This document shows, piece after piece, positions 35,041 to 42,903 of a DNA stretch of 64,000 nt (within the stretch, counting starts at the first letter, position 1; each line of letters starts with the position of its first letter). Origin of the DNA: Paenarthrobacter aurescens (GTDB lineage Bacteria > Actinomycetota > Actinomycetes > Actinomycetales > Micrococcaceae); NCBI RefSeq assembly GCF_041549525.1, contig NZ_CP157456.1, positions 3,844,001 through 3,908,000 on the forward strand, given 5' to 3'. Under the pieces are notes generated by a model. The model saw nothing but the letters and a program-made list of their open reading frames with translations. It was not told the origin of the DNA and did not search any database. A program made the position numbers and the translations under genes.

Positions 35041-36072
35041 GTGTTGGCTGCCGTGGCAGGTAACGTAAAGGGCGTGCAGTTGAGTCAAGCGTTCGTCAAG
35101 ACCGCAGCCGGATGGCTGCTCGGTCTGATGCTTGCTGCCGCCGGAGCCATCGTGTGCATCAACTTGGTGAGCTCCTCCGTGGCCAGTCCTCAACAGCCCG
35201 TCAAGGAATATCTGGATGCCCTGCAACACGGCGAGGGCGAGCAAGCATTGGGCTTGCTGCGGGCAAAAGTTCCCAATGCCAACGCCGCCATGCTGGATGG
35301 CACGGCACTCCAGACTGCCGCCTCCAAGATGTCCGATATCAAGGTGGGAAACCCGGAACCCCGGGGTAACAACCGCATGGCCGTGCCGGTGGACTACACC
35401 CTGGACGGCAGCCGTCTCCACACCGAATTCCTCATGGAACGGACCGGGACGCAGTGGCTGTTCTTCGCCAAATGGGCCTTTGTCCCCACCACTCTGCCCA
35501 CTATAGAAGTGACCGTTGTCAACGCCAGCGAGGCCACCCTCAACGGCGTACCCGTGAACATGCCCAACGGCCGCAACAACTTTGCCGTTTTCTTCCCCGG
35601 CAAGTACGAGGCAAGCCTGAACGGCACCTACTTCGAAGCCCCTCCAGCTTCGGCACTTGTTTCAACGCGCGACGGCGGCCAGGCTCCCTTGAACCTGCAG
35701 ACGCGGTCCACCAAAGCCATGAACGAAGCTGTGGCCGGAAAGGTCCGGGAGTTCCTGGACAGCTGCGCAGCGCAAGCCACCGAACAACAACGGCTGCAAC
35801 CGGACTGCCCGTTCTATCACGCCAGCAACGCCAGGGTGGTGGACGGAACCATCAAGTGGGCCATCAGCGAGTACCCCAAGATCACCATTGAGCCGTTCGG
35901 CGGCAAATGGGTAGTGGCCCCGCTCAACGGCAAGGCCACACTGACCGCCAGGGAGATCAACCTCTTCACCGGGTTCGTCAATGACCTCAACGTGGAGCAC
36001 GATTTCAGCTTCACCACACAGTTGGACGTGGGCCCTGACACCGTGACGGTCACCCCGATGCTGACTTTCTAG
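35041..36072 (+). CDS. membrane-anchored extracytoplasmic protein of unknown function
   Basis: About 330-343 residues. One N-terminal hydrophobic helix (TAAGWLLGLMLAAAGAIVCI) without a clear cleavage site suggests a signal anchor, leaving the rest outside the cell. The outer part appears to hold two beta-rich modules: an NTF2-like one at about 50-155 (QPVKEYLDALQHGEGEQALG) and another at about 160-340. The overall design is like TcaA-type envelope proteins, but similarity is too low to name it. Start uncertain: GTG 35041, GTG 35074, or TTG 35080, which alone has an AAGGG site at proper distance. No operon partners. Two cysteines (SCAAQ, DCPFYH) could form a disulfide. Confidence 0.7.
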   Translation: MLAAVAGNVKGVQLSQAFVKTAAGWLLGLMLAAAGAIVCINLVSSSVASPQQPVKEYLDALQHGEGEQALGLLRAKVPNANAAMLDGTALQTAASKMSDIKVGNPEPRGNNRMAVPVDYTLDGSRLHTEFLMERTGTQWLFFAKWAFVPTTLPTIEVTVVNASEATLNGVPVNMPNGRNNFAVFFPGKYEASLNGTYFEAPPASALVSTRDGGQAPLNLQTRSTKAMNEAVAGKVREFLDSCAAQATEQQRLQPDCPFYHASNARVVDGTIKWAISEYPKITIEPFGGKWVVAPLNGKATLTAREINLFTGFVNDLNVEHDFSFTTQLDVGPDTVTVTPMLTF

Positions 36073-36188
36073 GCCCTGGCTTCCCGACTTGGCCCTTTGC
36101 GTCACGCCCCGCAACTTATTGGCCGCGCTTGCACCCCAGTTCCTTGGATTCCCGCGGGTGCGCTTCTCCTGACCAGGCAATAACTTGC

Positions 36189-37067
36189 TCAGCGTGACGG
36201 CCTCTTGTGCGGTTTCCCTCGTGCCAGCACCGCCAAGACCTCCTGAACCATCTTTTCAGGGCGATGGACAACGTCGGAGTAGTAGTAGCGGAGCACTGTG
36301 TAGCCCTTCACAGCTGAGACATTCCCTCGGCGATGGTCCTTTTTGACCTGGGCCCAGTCAGAGTGGTGACTACCATCAAGCTCCACCAGCAACCAGCCCT
36401 CCAGGATCAGATCCACATAGCCCACTCCCTCCAGGTAGAACTGTGTTTCCACCCTGATCCCTGCCTGCCGGAAATGGGTTCTGGCCAACGTCTCCAACAG
36501 CGATTCCGCTCCGCGGTCCACCCATGCAAGGACAGCCCGGGCTTTGCCGTTCCTTCTGCCCTCAAGGCGTCGCAGCAGGAAGTCCACTGTCATGTCGCCC
36601 CGGCGCACGGCGCACTCCACCATCACCAAGGCCCCGGTCCACGGCAGGCAGCGCAAAGCATGTATCAGCACATCGGCCAGGGAAGCTACGGGGCGGTATG
36701 GGTGGGCAGGCAACAGCAGCCCACGGTGAAGAATTGCTGTGCCCCCGGCATCTCCACGGGCCTGGTGCACATGCACGGAATCACTGCTCCCCAGCACCCA
36801 AAGGTTGTAGAAACCAGCCGCGCTCATGCACGTGAGCAACTGGCGGTTAACAACCAGGCCGATCTGGGCGGCATCAGCCGAGGCCAAGGCATACACCCCT
36901 CGCGCGGGCTGGAGAACGCCTCTGCGGGTGGCGCGTCTCAATTCCGCGTCGGTGACGCCGAGGTTGGTTATGGCCGGCCGACGAGCCACGCCACCCAATC
37001 GTCGCAGCGCTTCCTCTGGTTCCATCCCTCCAGCCTGCGGTGCCAGCCATGGGGACGGCACGGCCAC
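36189..37067 (-). CDS. AbiEi-like N-terminal plus DUF559 nuclease-fold protein
   Basis: About 278-292 residues. The N-terminal half (about 18-75) has the winged-helix AbiEi antitoxin-like pattern (ITNLGVTDAELRRATRRGVL, ARGVYAL). The C-terminal half resembles DUF559/Vsr-type restriction endonuclease folds: ESLLETLARTHFRQAGI, YVDLILEGWLLVELDGSHH with D and E-x-D positions, and VLRYYYSDVV. Such fusions are frequent in actinobacteria and are usually solitary, without an AbiEii toxin; none is present here. GTG 37067 and ATG 37025 are both possible starts, and neither has a good ribosome site. Function unproven; DNA cleavage or regulation are the options. Confidence 0.8.
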   Translation of the reverse strand: MAVPSPWLAPQAGGMEPEEALRRLGGVARRPAITNLGVTDAELRRATRRGVLQPARGVYALASADAAQIGLVVNRQLLTCMSAAGFYNLWVLGSSDSVHVHQARGDAGGTAILHRGLLLPAHPYRPVASLADVLIHALRCLPWTGALVMVECAVRRGDMTVDFLLRRLEGRRNGKARAVLAWVDRGAESLLETLARTHFRQAGIRVETQFYLEGVGYVDLILEGWLLVELDGSHHSDWAQVKKDHRRGNVSAVKGYTVLRYYYSDVVHRPEKMVQEVLAVLARGKPHKRPSR

Positions 37068-37133
37068 AATGAGCTATGTGGACAACCCGGATCCTCCGTC
37101 AGCCCACGTTTCAGGGCTCCTTGGGCGCAAAAA

Positions 37134-37169
37134 GGCCCGGGCAGACCTCCTGGGAGGTCAGCCCGGGCC
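37134..37169 (-). terminator. rho-independent terminator of the CopD/CtaG-thioredoxin operon
   Basis: GGCCCGGGC A GACCTC, loop CTGG, GAGGTC A GCCCGGGCC: a 16-position stem with one A:A mismatch. On the minus strand it is followed by TTTTTGCG. It lies about 70 bp after the NHL-thioredoxin stop codon. Confidence 0.9.
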
Positions 37170-37189
37170 AATCCAGCTGTGAATTTTTG

Positions 37190-37249
37190 GTCCAAGCCGA
37201 GTGTTTAGTCCAAGCCGAGTGTTTAGTCCATGCAGAGTGTTTAGTCCAT
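37190..37249. repeat. 18-bp tandem repeats duplicating a gene's last codons and stop
   Basis: GTCCAAGCCGAGTGTTTA occurs at 37190-37207 and 37208-37225, with a diverged copy at 37226-37243 and the start of a fourth at 37244. On the minus strand each copy carries GGACTAA, the last codon and stop of the NHL-thioredoxin gene, so the true stop is followed by repeated in-frame stops. Confidence 0.85.
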
Positions 37250-39214
37250 GCCGCGCAGGTCCAGCACCAGCTCGGACTCACCATCGGCCTGCAGGATCAC
37301 GGGAATGCCCCAGTCCTGCTGGTAGAGGTGGCAGGCCGCGTGGTCCGGAATCTCGCCGTCCTCAGTTTCGGGACCATCGCATGCGGCCGCGCGGGCCGTG
37401 ATGTGAAGGATGCCCTCTGGAACATCAGCAGAGAGTTCAAGGGTACGGAGCAAGCCCACAGAGGTGCCGCCGCCGGAAACCAGGAGTTCCGGAGGGGTGG
37501 AAGAGATCTTCAGCTGCGTAGGATCACCCCAACGGTCATCCAGTTTCTGTCCTGTAGGAGCTTTGAAACGCACCGCGAGCTCCAGGGTACCGGGGGTCAC
37601 CGGGCTCTTGGGACGGTGCGTCTGCGAGGCTCCCTCATCCACTTGCAGGGCTTCCTTGGGAATGGGAACCAGGACCAGTTGGTGCTTGTTGGACTCAACA
37701 ACCACCAGCAGCGGATCGCTGCCTTCAACCTGGACCACGACGACGTCGCTCGGCTCAGCGAGGCCCCTGGCCAAGGTGGAAACAGACTTTGTGGCGGGGT
37801 CGTAGCGGCGTACGGCACCGTTGTAGGTATCGGCAATGGCTACCGAATTGTCCGGTAGAACCGTGACGCCCAAGGGGTGCTGCAGGCGTGCTTCATCGGC
37901 CTTGCCATCGCGGAACCCGAAATCGAACAGGCCCTTGCCCACGGCCGTTTCCACGGTCACGCCCGAATCATTGACCACTAAGCGACGCAAGGAGGAGGTC
38001 TCCGAGTCAGCAACCCAGATGTTGTCTTCGCCATCGATCGCCAAGCCGGACGACTGGGCGAACCAGGCTTCCTCGGCTTTGCCATCCAGCAGGCCCTCGA
38101 GTCCGGAACCGGCGAGGATGGAAACCTCGTTGGCCAAGGGGTCAAAGGCGAAGATCTGGTGGGTTCCTGCCATGGCGATCACTACGCGTTGAAGCTTTTC
38201 GCTCCACACAACGTCCCACGGGGAGGACAGTGAAACTTCGGTGCCCAAACCCAGCGCACCGACGTCGATCGCGTCGGCAGCGAAGTCAGCCGGACCGCCG
38301 TCGTGATGTTCAGACCACGTTCCGGCACCGGTGTCCGTCACCCGCGCGGGACCGGCGTCGAGCAAACGCTGAACGCCGTTGCCTGCGAGGGTCTGCACGT
38401 AGCCGGAACTCAGCGTGACGCCACGCAGGCGATGGTTGACAGTATCGGCAACAACGGCGTCGTAGCCAAGCTTCTCCGCCAATTCCGCCGGCAGAAGAGT
38501 CACGCCCTGGGGTTCGTTGAACTGGGCGATCTCCGATTCTCCGTCCAGGAAGCCCTTGGTGCCGGAGCCAATAAGGCGCTCAACCGTTTCAAGGTCGGGA
38601 CGGAGCTCTACCAGGCGGTGATGGCCGGAATCCACCACAAGGTAGTTGCCGTTGGGCAGCTGGGTGGCCTTCCCGGGGAACCGCAAAGTGCCCGACGTCG
38701 GCTCCGGAGCCACGTATGGTCCGTTGCCGCGGTGGAGGGTGCCCTTGGCCTCGTGCTCAGCCACGAGTTCCTCCAGGAGGACGGCAAGACCGCCCGCATG
38801 GCCCTCGCCGGAGAGGTGGGCCACGATGTAGCCCTCGGGGTCAATGACCACCAAGGTTGGCCATGCACGGGCGGTGTACGCCTTCCACGTTGCCAGCTCG
38901 GGGTCATCCAGCACCGGGTGGTGGATTTCGTAGCGCTCAACGGCAGACGCCAGCGCAACGGGATCTGCCTCGTGTTCGAACTTGGGCGAGTGCACGCCTA
39001 CGGTCACCAATACGTCCGAGTACTTTTCCTCAAGCGGGCGCAGCTCGTCCAGCACGTGCAGGCAGTTGATGCAGCAGAAGGTCCAGAAATCCAGCAGCAC
39101 GATCTTGCCGCGCAGGGACTCGAGGTCCAAGGATTTCCCACCCGTGTTGAGCCAGCCGCGGCCCTCCAGTTCGGAGGCCCGGACCCGGTGTTGGGTACGT
39201 ACGGTTTCGCTCAT
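37241..39214 (-). CDS. NHL-repeat thioredoxin-like protein
   Basis: A 657-residue protein joining an N-terminal thioredoxin/AhpC-TSA-like domain (about 1-150) to an NHL beta-propeller (about 165-520) and a C-terminal beta module. The redox motif is CINC at 48-51 in VLLDFWTFCCINCLHVLDEL, matching the NHLRC2 type CxxC. The propeller has repeated LPNGNYLVVDSGHHRLVEL and AIDGEDNIWVADSETSSLRR style units. Its ATG overlaps the stop of the CopD/CtaG gene (TGATG), so the two are co-translated. No signal peptide is visible, so it is probably cytosolic. Thiol-disulfide exchange is likely; a link to copper handling or cytochrome oxidase assembly is suggested by the overlap. Confidence 0.9.
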   Translation of the reverse strand: MSETVRTQHRVRASELEGRGWLNTGGKSLDLESLRGKIVLLDFWTFCCINCLHVLDELRPLEEKYSDVLVTVGVHSPKFEHEADPVALASAVERYEIHHPVLDDPELATWKAYTARAWPTLVVIDPEGYIVAHLSGEGHAGGLAVLLEELVAEHEAKGTLHRGNGPYVAPEPTSGTLRFPGKATQLPNGNYLVVDSGHHRLVELRPDLETVERLIGSGTKGFLDGESEIAQFNEPQGVTLLPAELAEKLGYDAVVADTVNHRLRGVTLSSGYVQTLAGNGVQRLLDAGPARVTDTGAGTWSEHHDGGPADFAADAIDVGALGLGTEVSLSSPWDVVWSEKLQRVVIAMAGTHQIFAFDPLANEVSILAGSGLEGLLDGKAEEAWFAQSSGLAIDGEDNIWVADSETSSLRRLVVNDSGVTVETAVGKGLFDFGFRDGKADEARLQHPLGVTVLPDNSVAIADTYNGAVRRYDPATKSVSTLARGLAEPSDVVVVQVEGSDPLLVVVESNKHQLVLVPIPKEALQVDEGASQTHRPKSPVTPGTLELAVRFKAPTGQKLDDRWGDPTQLKISSTPPELLVSGGGTSVGLLRTLELSADVPEGILHITARAAACDGPETEDGEIPDHAACHLYQQDWGIPVILQADGESELVLDLRGMD

Positions 39215-41487
39215 CAGCGTCCTTCCAGCTTGGTGTTCGGTTCGGCCTGCCCGGCAGGGTCCATGGTGGTGCGTTCGGCGTTGCTGCGTTCGGCCTGGGT
39301 AGCCGTGGATGCCTGGGTGGCTGTGGATGCCTGGGGCGTCCTGGCTGCCTGGGTATTTCGATTCGACATCTTGGCATCACGGTCAGCGAGCCGGGCAAAC
39401 ATATCGTTATAAGCACTGAGATCGGCGTCGTTATTCCTGTCGGCGGCCCGATCCACCCGGCGGGTCTCCCGTTCGTCCGAGCGGGACCACATGACAGCGA
39501 CGCCGATTGCCACCAGCAAAGTGGGGACCTCGCCGATACCCCAGGCCACTGCACCACCCATTTGCTGGTCCCCGATGGCCGACGGGCCCCAGGTCCTGCC
39601 GAGGTTTCCAAAGTAGTCAGCAGCCAGCAGTCCGGTGCCGCCCATGATGGCCACGCCGAAGAATGCGTGGAAGCCCATGGTTGCCAGCAGAAGCAGCAGG
39701 CGCATGGGGTAGGGCGCGCGGCGCGGCAGAGGATCGCTGCCGATCATGCTCAACACAAAGATGTAGCCGGTCAGCAGGAAGTGCACGTTCATGAGTTCGT
39801 GGCCCACGTGCTCGCGCATTGCCAGGCTGAACAGGTCTGAGTAGTAGAACAGGACGATCGAGCCCGCAAAGTTGGCAGCGGCGAACAACGGGTGTGTCAC
39901 GATCTGCGAGAACTTTGAGTGCACAAACAGCAGCAGCCATTCGCGCAGCCCCCGTGATCCGTGGGCACCTTCGCCTCGGGCCGGCAGTGCCCGCAAAGCA
40001 AGGGTTACGGGGGAACCAAGGACCAGGAAGATAGGAGCCACCATGGTCAGGGCCATGTGATCCACCATGTGGGCGGAGAACAGCACGCGTCCGTAGACGG
40101 CGGGCGGACCGGAGGTGATGTAGGTGAGCACCACCAGACCGATCAGCCAGTTAGTAGTCCGGAACCACGACCATTTGTCGCCACGCTTACGGACCTTGAT
40201 GATGCCGAGGATGTAGGAAACAGCTCCGAACAGGGCTACGCCCACCCACAGCCAGTCAAGGCGCCATTCAGTCAACCAGCGTTCCGGGGTGAGCTCAGGC
40301 GGGAGTTCGTAGCCGGAGAGAATGAACGACGGTGAAGCATCGGGCGCGTACGTGGTGGGCTGAGGCGGTGCCGAACGTCCGAGGGCAACGGCGAGTCCCG
40401 ACGTCGCGCCCATCACCAGCAGCTCAACCAGTACCAGCTGCCACAGCACGCGGCGGGCTGACATGGAACCGTTCTTGCCAAGCTGGGGGATAACCCACTG
40501 GCGGTGCATGAATCCGATCCCGCCCAGCACCAGCGTGGCCAAGGACTTCGCAATAATGAGCTGGCCATAGGCCGAGCCGAAGAGATCAGCGGGGTTCGTC
40601 ACCCGGATGGCGGCGTTGATGACACCCGAAGCGAATACCAGGACAAAGGCGAACCCGGCCAGTGCAGAGAAGCGGCGCAGGGTTTGCTCGGTGATGTCCG
40701 GTGTTCCCTTGTTCCTGGAACCCGTAAGAATGCCGGAGAGCACCGCAAGCATGATGATGCCGCCCACCCACGTTGAAACACCCACCAGGTGGAGGCCCAG
40801 GGAATTGATGGCACCCTCATGGTCACTTGAACTGGAGGAGTGACCTATCAGTGCTGTGGGAATCAGGCCGATCAGTGCCAGCAGGAGGGTGAAGGCCAAA
40901 CCTGTCAGGGACCGCACTCCGAACAGGGCTGTGGTGACGACGGCGGCGATGATGGTGACCGCGAGCCATGCCTTGCCGGTCTCGATGTCCGTCATGAAGT
41001 AGACCAGGGAGCGCGTGAACTCAGCGTCCCCGGAGAGCCCTTGCCCTGCTACGTCTGCGTACGTCAGAACGAGGACCGCGACGGCGGACAGCGTCCAGGC
41101 TGCGCCGGCTGCAGCCGCTACCGCCAAGGCCTTGGCAAAAGCGGGGTGTTCCGGCGCGTCAATGTCCTTTTCACGGGACCGGGATCCGCCGATGTTTTTG
41201 GGCAGGATCCCTACGGCAAAGATCAGTCCGCCAACAACCGTTGCCACTGACACGTTGTGGATGGCCTTGGCAATGGGAAGGCCCCAACGGACCAGTTCAC
41301 CGGGGTCCGAGACCTGCCGGGCAGCTGAGGCACCGGAGAAGATGAGGGCCGCCGCGAGGGCCAGGAACAACGCCGCCAGACCCGCCAGTTGCCATGGCAG
41401 GGAAATGCCCGCGTCTGTAGTGCCTCCCCGCGCTCCCGGTTTGGGAACAGGCGAAGGGGCAGTAGCGGAGCTTCTTGCTGATGGCAC
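39214..41487 (-). CDS. CopD / cytochrome c oxidase assembly (CtaG-like) fusion membrane protein
   Basis: A 757-residue polytopic protein, the bifunctional form common in actinobacteria. The first half (about 35-340) is CopD-like, with about eight helices (GLPIAKAIHNVSVATVVGGL, LHLVGVSTWVGGIIMLAVLS holding a conserved histidine and tryptophan). The second half (about 385-680) is a caa3_CtaG domain with HMVDHMALTMVAPIFLVLG, HPLFAAANF and GFHAFFGVAIMGG, histidines suited to copper binding. The tail after about 690 is hydrophilic, with alanine/threonine repeats near the end. It probably delivers copper across the membrane for oxidase assembly. GTG 41487 is the apparent start. Operon with the NHL-thioredoxin gene. 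Confidence 0.92.
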   Translation of the reverse strand: MPSARSSATAPSPVPKPGARGGTTDAGISLPWQLAGLAALFLALAAALIFSGASAARQVSDPGELVRWGLPIAKAIHNVSVATVVGGLIFAVGILPKNIGGSRSREKDIDAPEHPAFAKALAVAAAAGAAWTLSAVAVLVLTYADVAGQGLSGDAEFTRSLVYFMTDIETGKAWLAVTIIAAVVTTALFGVRSLTGLAFTLLLALIGLIPTALIGHSSSSSDHEGAINSLGLHLVGVSTWVGGIIMLAVLSGILTGSRNKGTPDITEQTLRRFSALAGFAFVLVFASGVINAAIRVTNPADLFGSAYGQLIIAKSLATLVLGGIGFMHRQWVIPQLGKNGSMSARRVLWQLVLVELLVMGATSGLAVALGRSAPPQPTTYAPDASPSFILSGYELPPELTPERWLTEWRLDWLWVGVALFGAVSYILGIIKVRKRGDKWSWFRTTNWLIGLVVLTYITSGPPAVYGRVLFSAHMVDHMALTMVAPIFLVLGSPVTLALRALPARGEGAHGSRGLREWLLLFVHSKFSQIVTHPLFAAANFAGSIVLFYYSDLFSLAMREHVGHELMNVHFLLTGYIFVLSMIGSDPLPRRAPYPMRLLLLLATMGFHAFFGVAIMGGTGLLAADYFGNLGRTWGPSAIGDQQMGGAVAWGIGEVPTLLVAIGVAVMWSRSDERETRRVDRAADRNNDADLSAYNDMFARLADRDAKMSNRNTQAARTPQASTATQASTATQAERSNAERTTMDPAGQAEPNTKLEGR

Positions 41488-41555
41488 TTATCCATTGTCC
41501 GCTACCTGCCGCCGGGCTGCGAATCGGAAGAGGTGCTATGTGCATTAACTAACAA

Positions 41556-41587
41556 AAGGGACGGCAACCAGTTGGTTGCCGTCCCTT
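41556..41587 (-). terminator. terminator after the HU-like gene
   Basis: A perfect inverted repeat, AAGGGACGGCAACCA, GT, TGGTTGCCGTCCCTT (effective loop about 4 nt), followed on the minus strand by TTGTTAG. It starts about 24 bp after the HU stop codon. Confidence 0.92.
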
Positions 41588-41610
41588 CAAAGGCGTTCGC
41601 CGAAGAGTAG

Positions 41611-41898
41611 TTACTTCTTCTTGGCGACAGCAGCCTTCAGCTTGGAGCCAGCGGTCAGCTTGACGCTGTGGCCAGCTGCGATCTGGATGGTTTCGCCGGT
41701 CTGCGGGTTGCGGCCGGTGCGGGCTGCACGGTCGGTGCGCTCAACTGCGAGCCAGCCCGGGATGGTGATCTTTTCGCCAGCGGCAACAGAAGTCTCGAAA
41801 ACTTCGAACAGTGCATCGAGCACGGAGTTGACTGCTGCCTGGCTGGTGCCAGCCTTGCCTGCTACCTCTGCAACGAGTTCACTACGGTTCTTAGCCAT
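41611..41898 (-). CDS. HU family DNA-binding protein
   Basis: A 95-residue nucleoid protein. It has the HU dimer core ([39 protein letters not shown]) and the beta-arm RAARTGRNPQTGETIQI, where the NPQTG proline intercalates between DNA base pairs. The usual GFGTF before the arm is replaced by IPGWLAVERTDR, and the C-terminus ends in a short AVAKKK rather than the long lysine-alanine tail of mycobacterial HupB. GGAGGA precedes the ATG. It is monocistronic with its own strong terminator. The 228 bp upstream (41899-42126) hold its promoter but no recognised site. Confidence 0.95.
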   Translation of the reverse strand: MAKNRSELVAEVAGKAGTSQAAVNSVLDALFEVFETSVAAGEKITIPGWLAVERTDRAARTGRNPQTGETIQIAAGHSVKLTAGSKLKAAVAKKK

Positions 41899-42126
41899 TT
41901 ACGTCCTCCTGGACTCATACGTTTTTGAGCTTTCAAGCGGAATGCGAGCAAGCCACTGTTCGAAAACTTACCAGCTTGGGCTGGCATGGCCAGCAAATTC
42001 CGCGTGTTTCCGCGCCTTTTTGACCAAAATCACCGGATTTTCAGGGTTTTTAGGACTGCTTTACGCCCTTGGCGTACCCTACGGCGTTGGGATGGGCACT
42101 TCGCTGGCCGCCGTGCGGCGCCCCGG

Positions 42127-42702
42127 TTAGAACAGAATGCGTTGGAACAACACGTGGTCCTGCCATTCGCCGGCTATCTGAAGATAGGACGGCGCCACCC
42201 CTATCTGCTGGAAAGCCGACTTCCTCAGCACTGCTTGAGAGGCCGCGTTGTGGGGAAGGGTTGCGGCCTGGATTCGATGCAGGTTCAGTTCTTTGGTGGC
42301 CATACTCACGACGGCGGCGACCGCACCTGCCGCGAGGCCGTTGCCGGTGCATGCCTGGTCAATCCAGTAGCCGAGGTTGGCACTCAAGAATGGTCCCCGG
42401 ACAATTCCGGAGAGCGTGACCATCCCGGCTATTCCCCGTGGAGTGGTCACAACCCACGGTACTTCCGTGCCCAGTTGATACTGCTTCAGCTTGGCTTGTA
42501 TTACCGCTTCCTGCCCCGCGGCGGTGAAGAACTCCTCGGGTCTGGCTGGTTCCCAGGGTGCCAGGTGCTGACGGTTCCGCCGGTAAGCAGCGGCCACGGC
42601 GGACGCGTCTGAGAGTTCAACCGGGCGCAGGAGACACTGACGGTCGTCCTCGCCAGGCGATACGCCCAGCGATGAATTGTCCAGGTTGCGCATGAGACTC
42701 AT
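42127..42702 (-). CDS. RimJ/RimL-type GNAT N-acetyltransferase
   Basis: A 191-residue acetyltransferase of the ribosomal-protein N-acetyltransferase type. The N-terminal LRPVELSDASAVAAAYRRNR, LGYWIDQACTGNGLAAGAVA with the acetyl-CoA loop CTGNGLA, and LHRIQAATLPHNAASQAVLR followed by the KSAFQQIG segment are all diagnostic. Two start codons, 42702 and 42693, are possible. Members acetylate the alpha-amino group of S5, S18 or L12, or antibiotics and small amines; the target here is unknown. It is divergent from the patatin gene. Confidence 0.88.
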   Translation of the reverse strand: MSLMRNLDNSSLGVSPGEDDRQCLLRPVELSDASAVAAAYRRNRQHLAPWEPARPEEFFTAAGQEAVIQAKLKQYQLGTEVPWVVTTPRGIAGMVTLSGIVRGPFLSANLGYWIDQACTGNGLAAGAVAAVVSMATKELNLHRIQAATLPHNAASQAVLRKSAFQQIGVAPSYLQIAGEWQDHVLFQRILF

Positions 42703-42800
42703 CTCTGGACTCTATCGGTGTCCCACGCCGACGATTGCGCACACTTCAACCCAGTGATAGCTTTTCGATGATCGTGATTATTCAACAGGAGGTGAGTCCC

Positions 42801-42857
42801 ATGAACGCTGTATCCACAATGGGCGCTCCCCTGTCCACGATCCCGCGGCTGAGATAG
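42801..42857 (+). CDS. leader peptide (18 aa) before the patatin gene
   Basis: An 18-codon frame, MNAVSTMGAPLSTIPRLR, begins at ATG 42801 with a near-perfect ribosome site (AGGAGGTGAG). Its TAG falls inside the inner of two nested hairpins. The start region (AGGTGAGTCCCATGAAC) is nearly repeated at the patatin start (AGGCGACTCCCATGAAC), which suggests that both are real translation starts. Translating it would melt the outer hairpin's left arm, so it could regulate the downstream gene. Peptide function itself is not apparent. Confidence 0.5.
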   Translation: MNAVSTMGAPLSTIPRLR

Positions 42858-42874
42858 CCGCCACCGGGAGCGCC
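42822..42874 (+). promoter_or_regulatory. nested hairpins in the patatin mRNA leader
   Basis: Outer stem GGCGCTCCC (42822-42830) pairs with GGGAGCGCC (42866-42874). Inner stem GCGGCT (42845-42850) pairs with AGCCGC (42856-42861). Both are perfect. The leader ORF runs through the left arm and stops within the inner hairpin. No T run follows, so an attenuator terminator is not evident; translational control or mRNA stability is more likely. Confidence 0.5.
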
Positions 42875-42903
42875 GAACACGCAATTCGCGAAAGGCGACT
42901 CCC

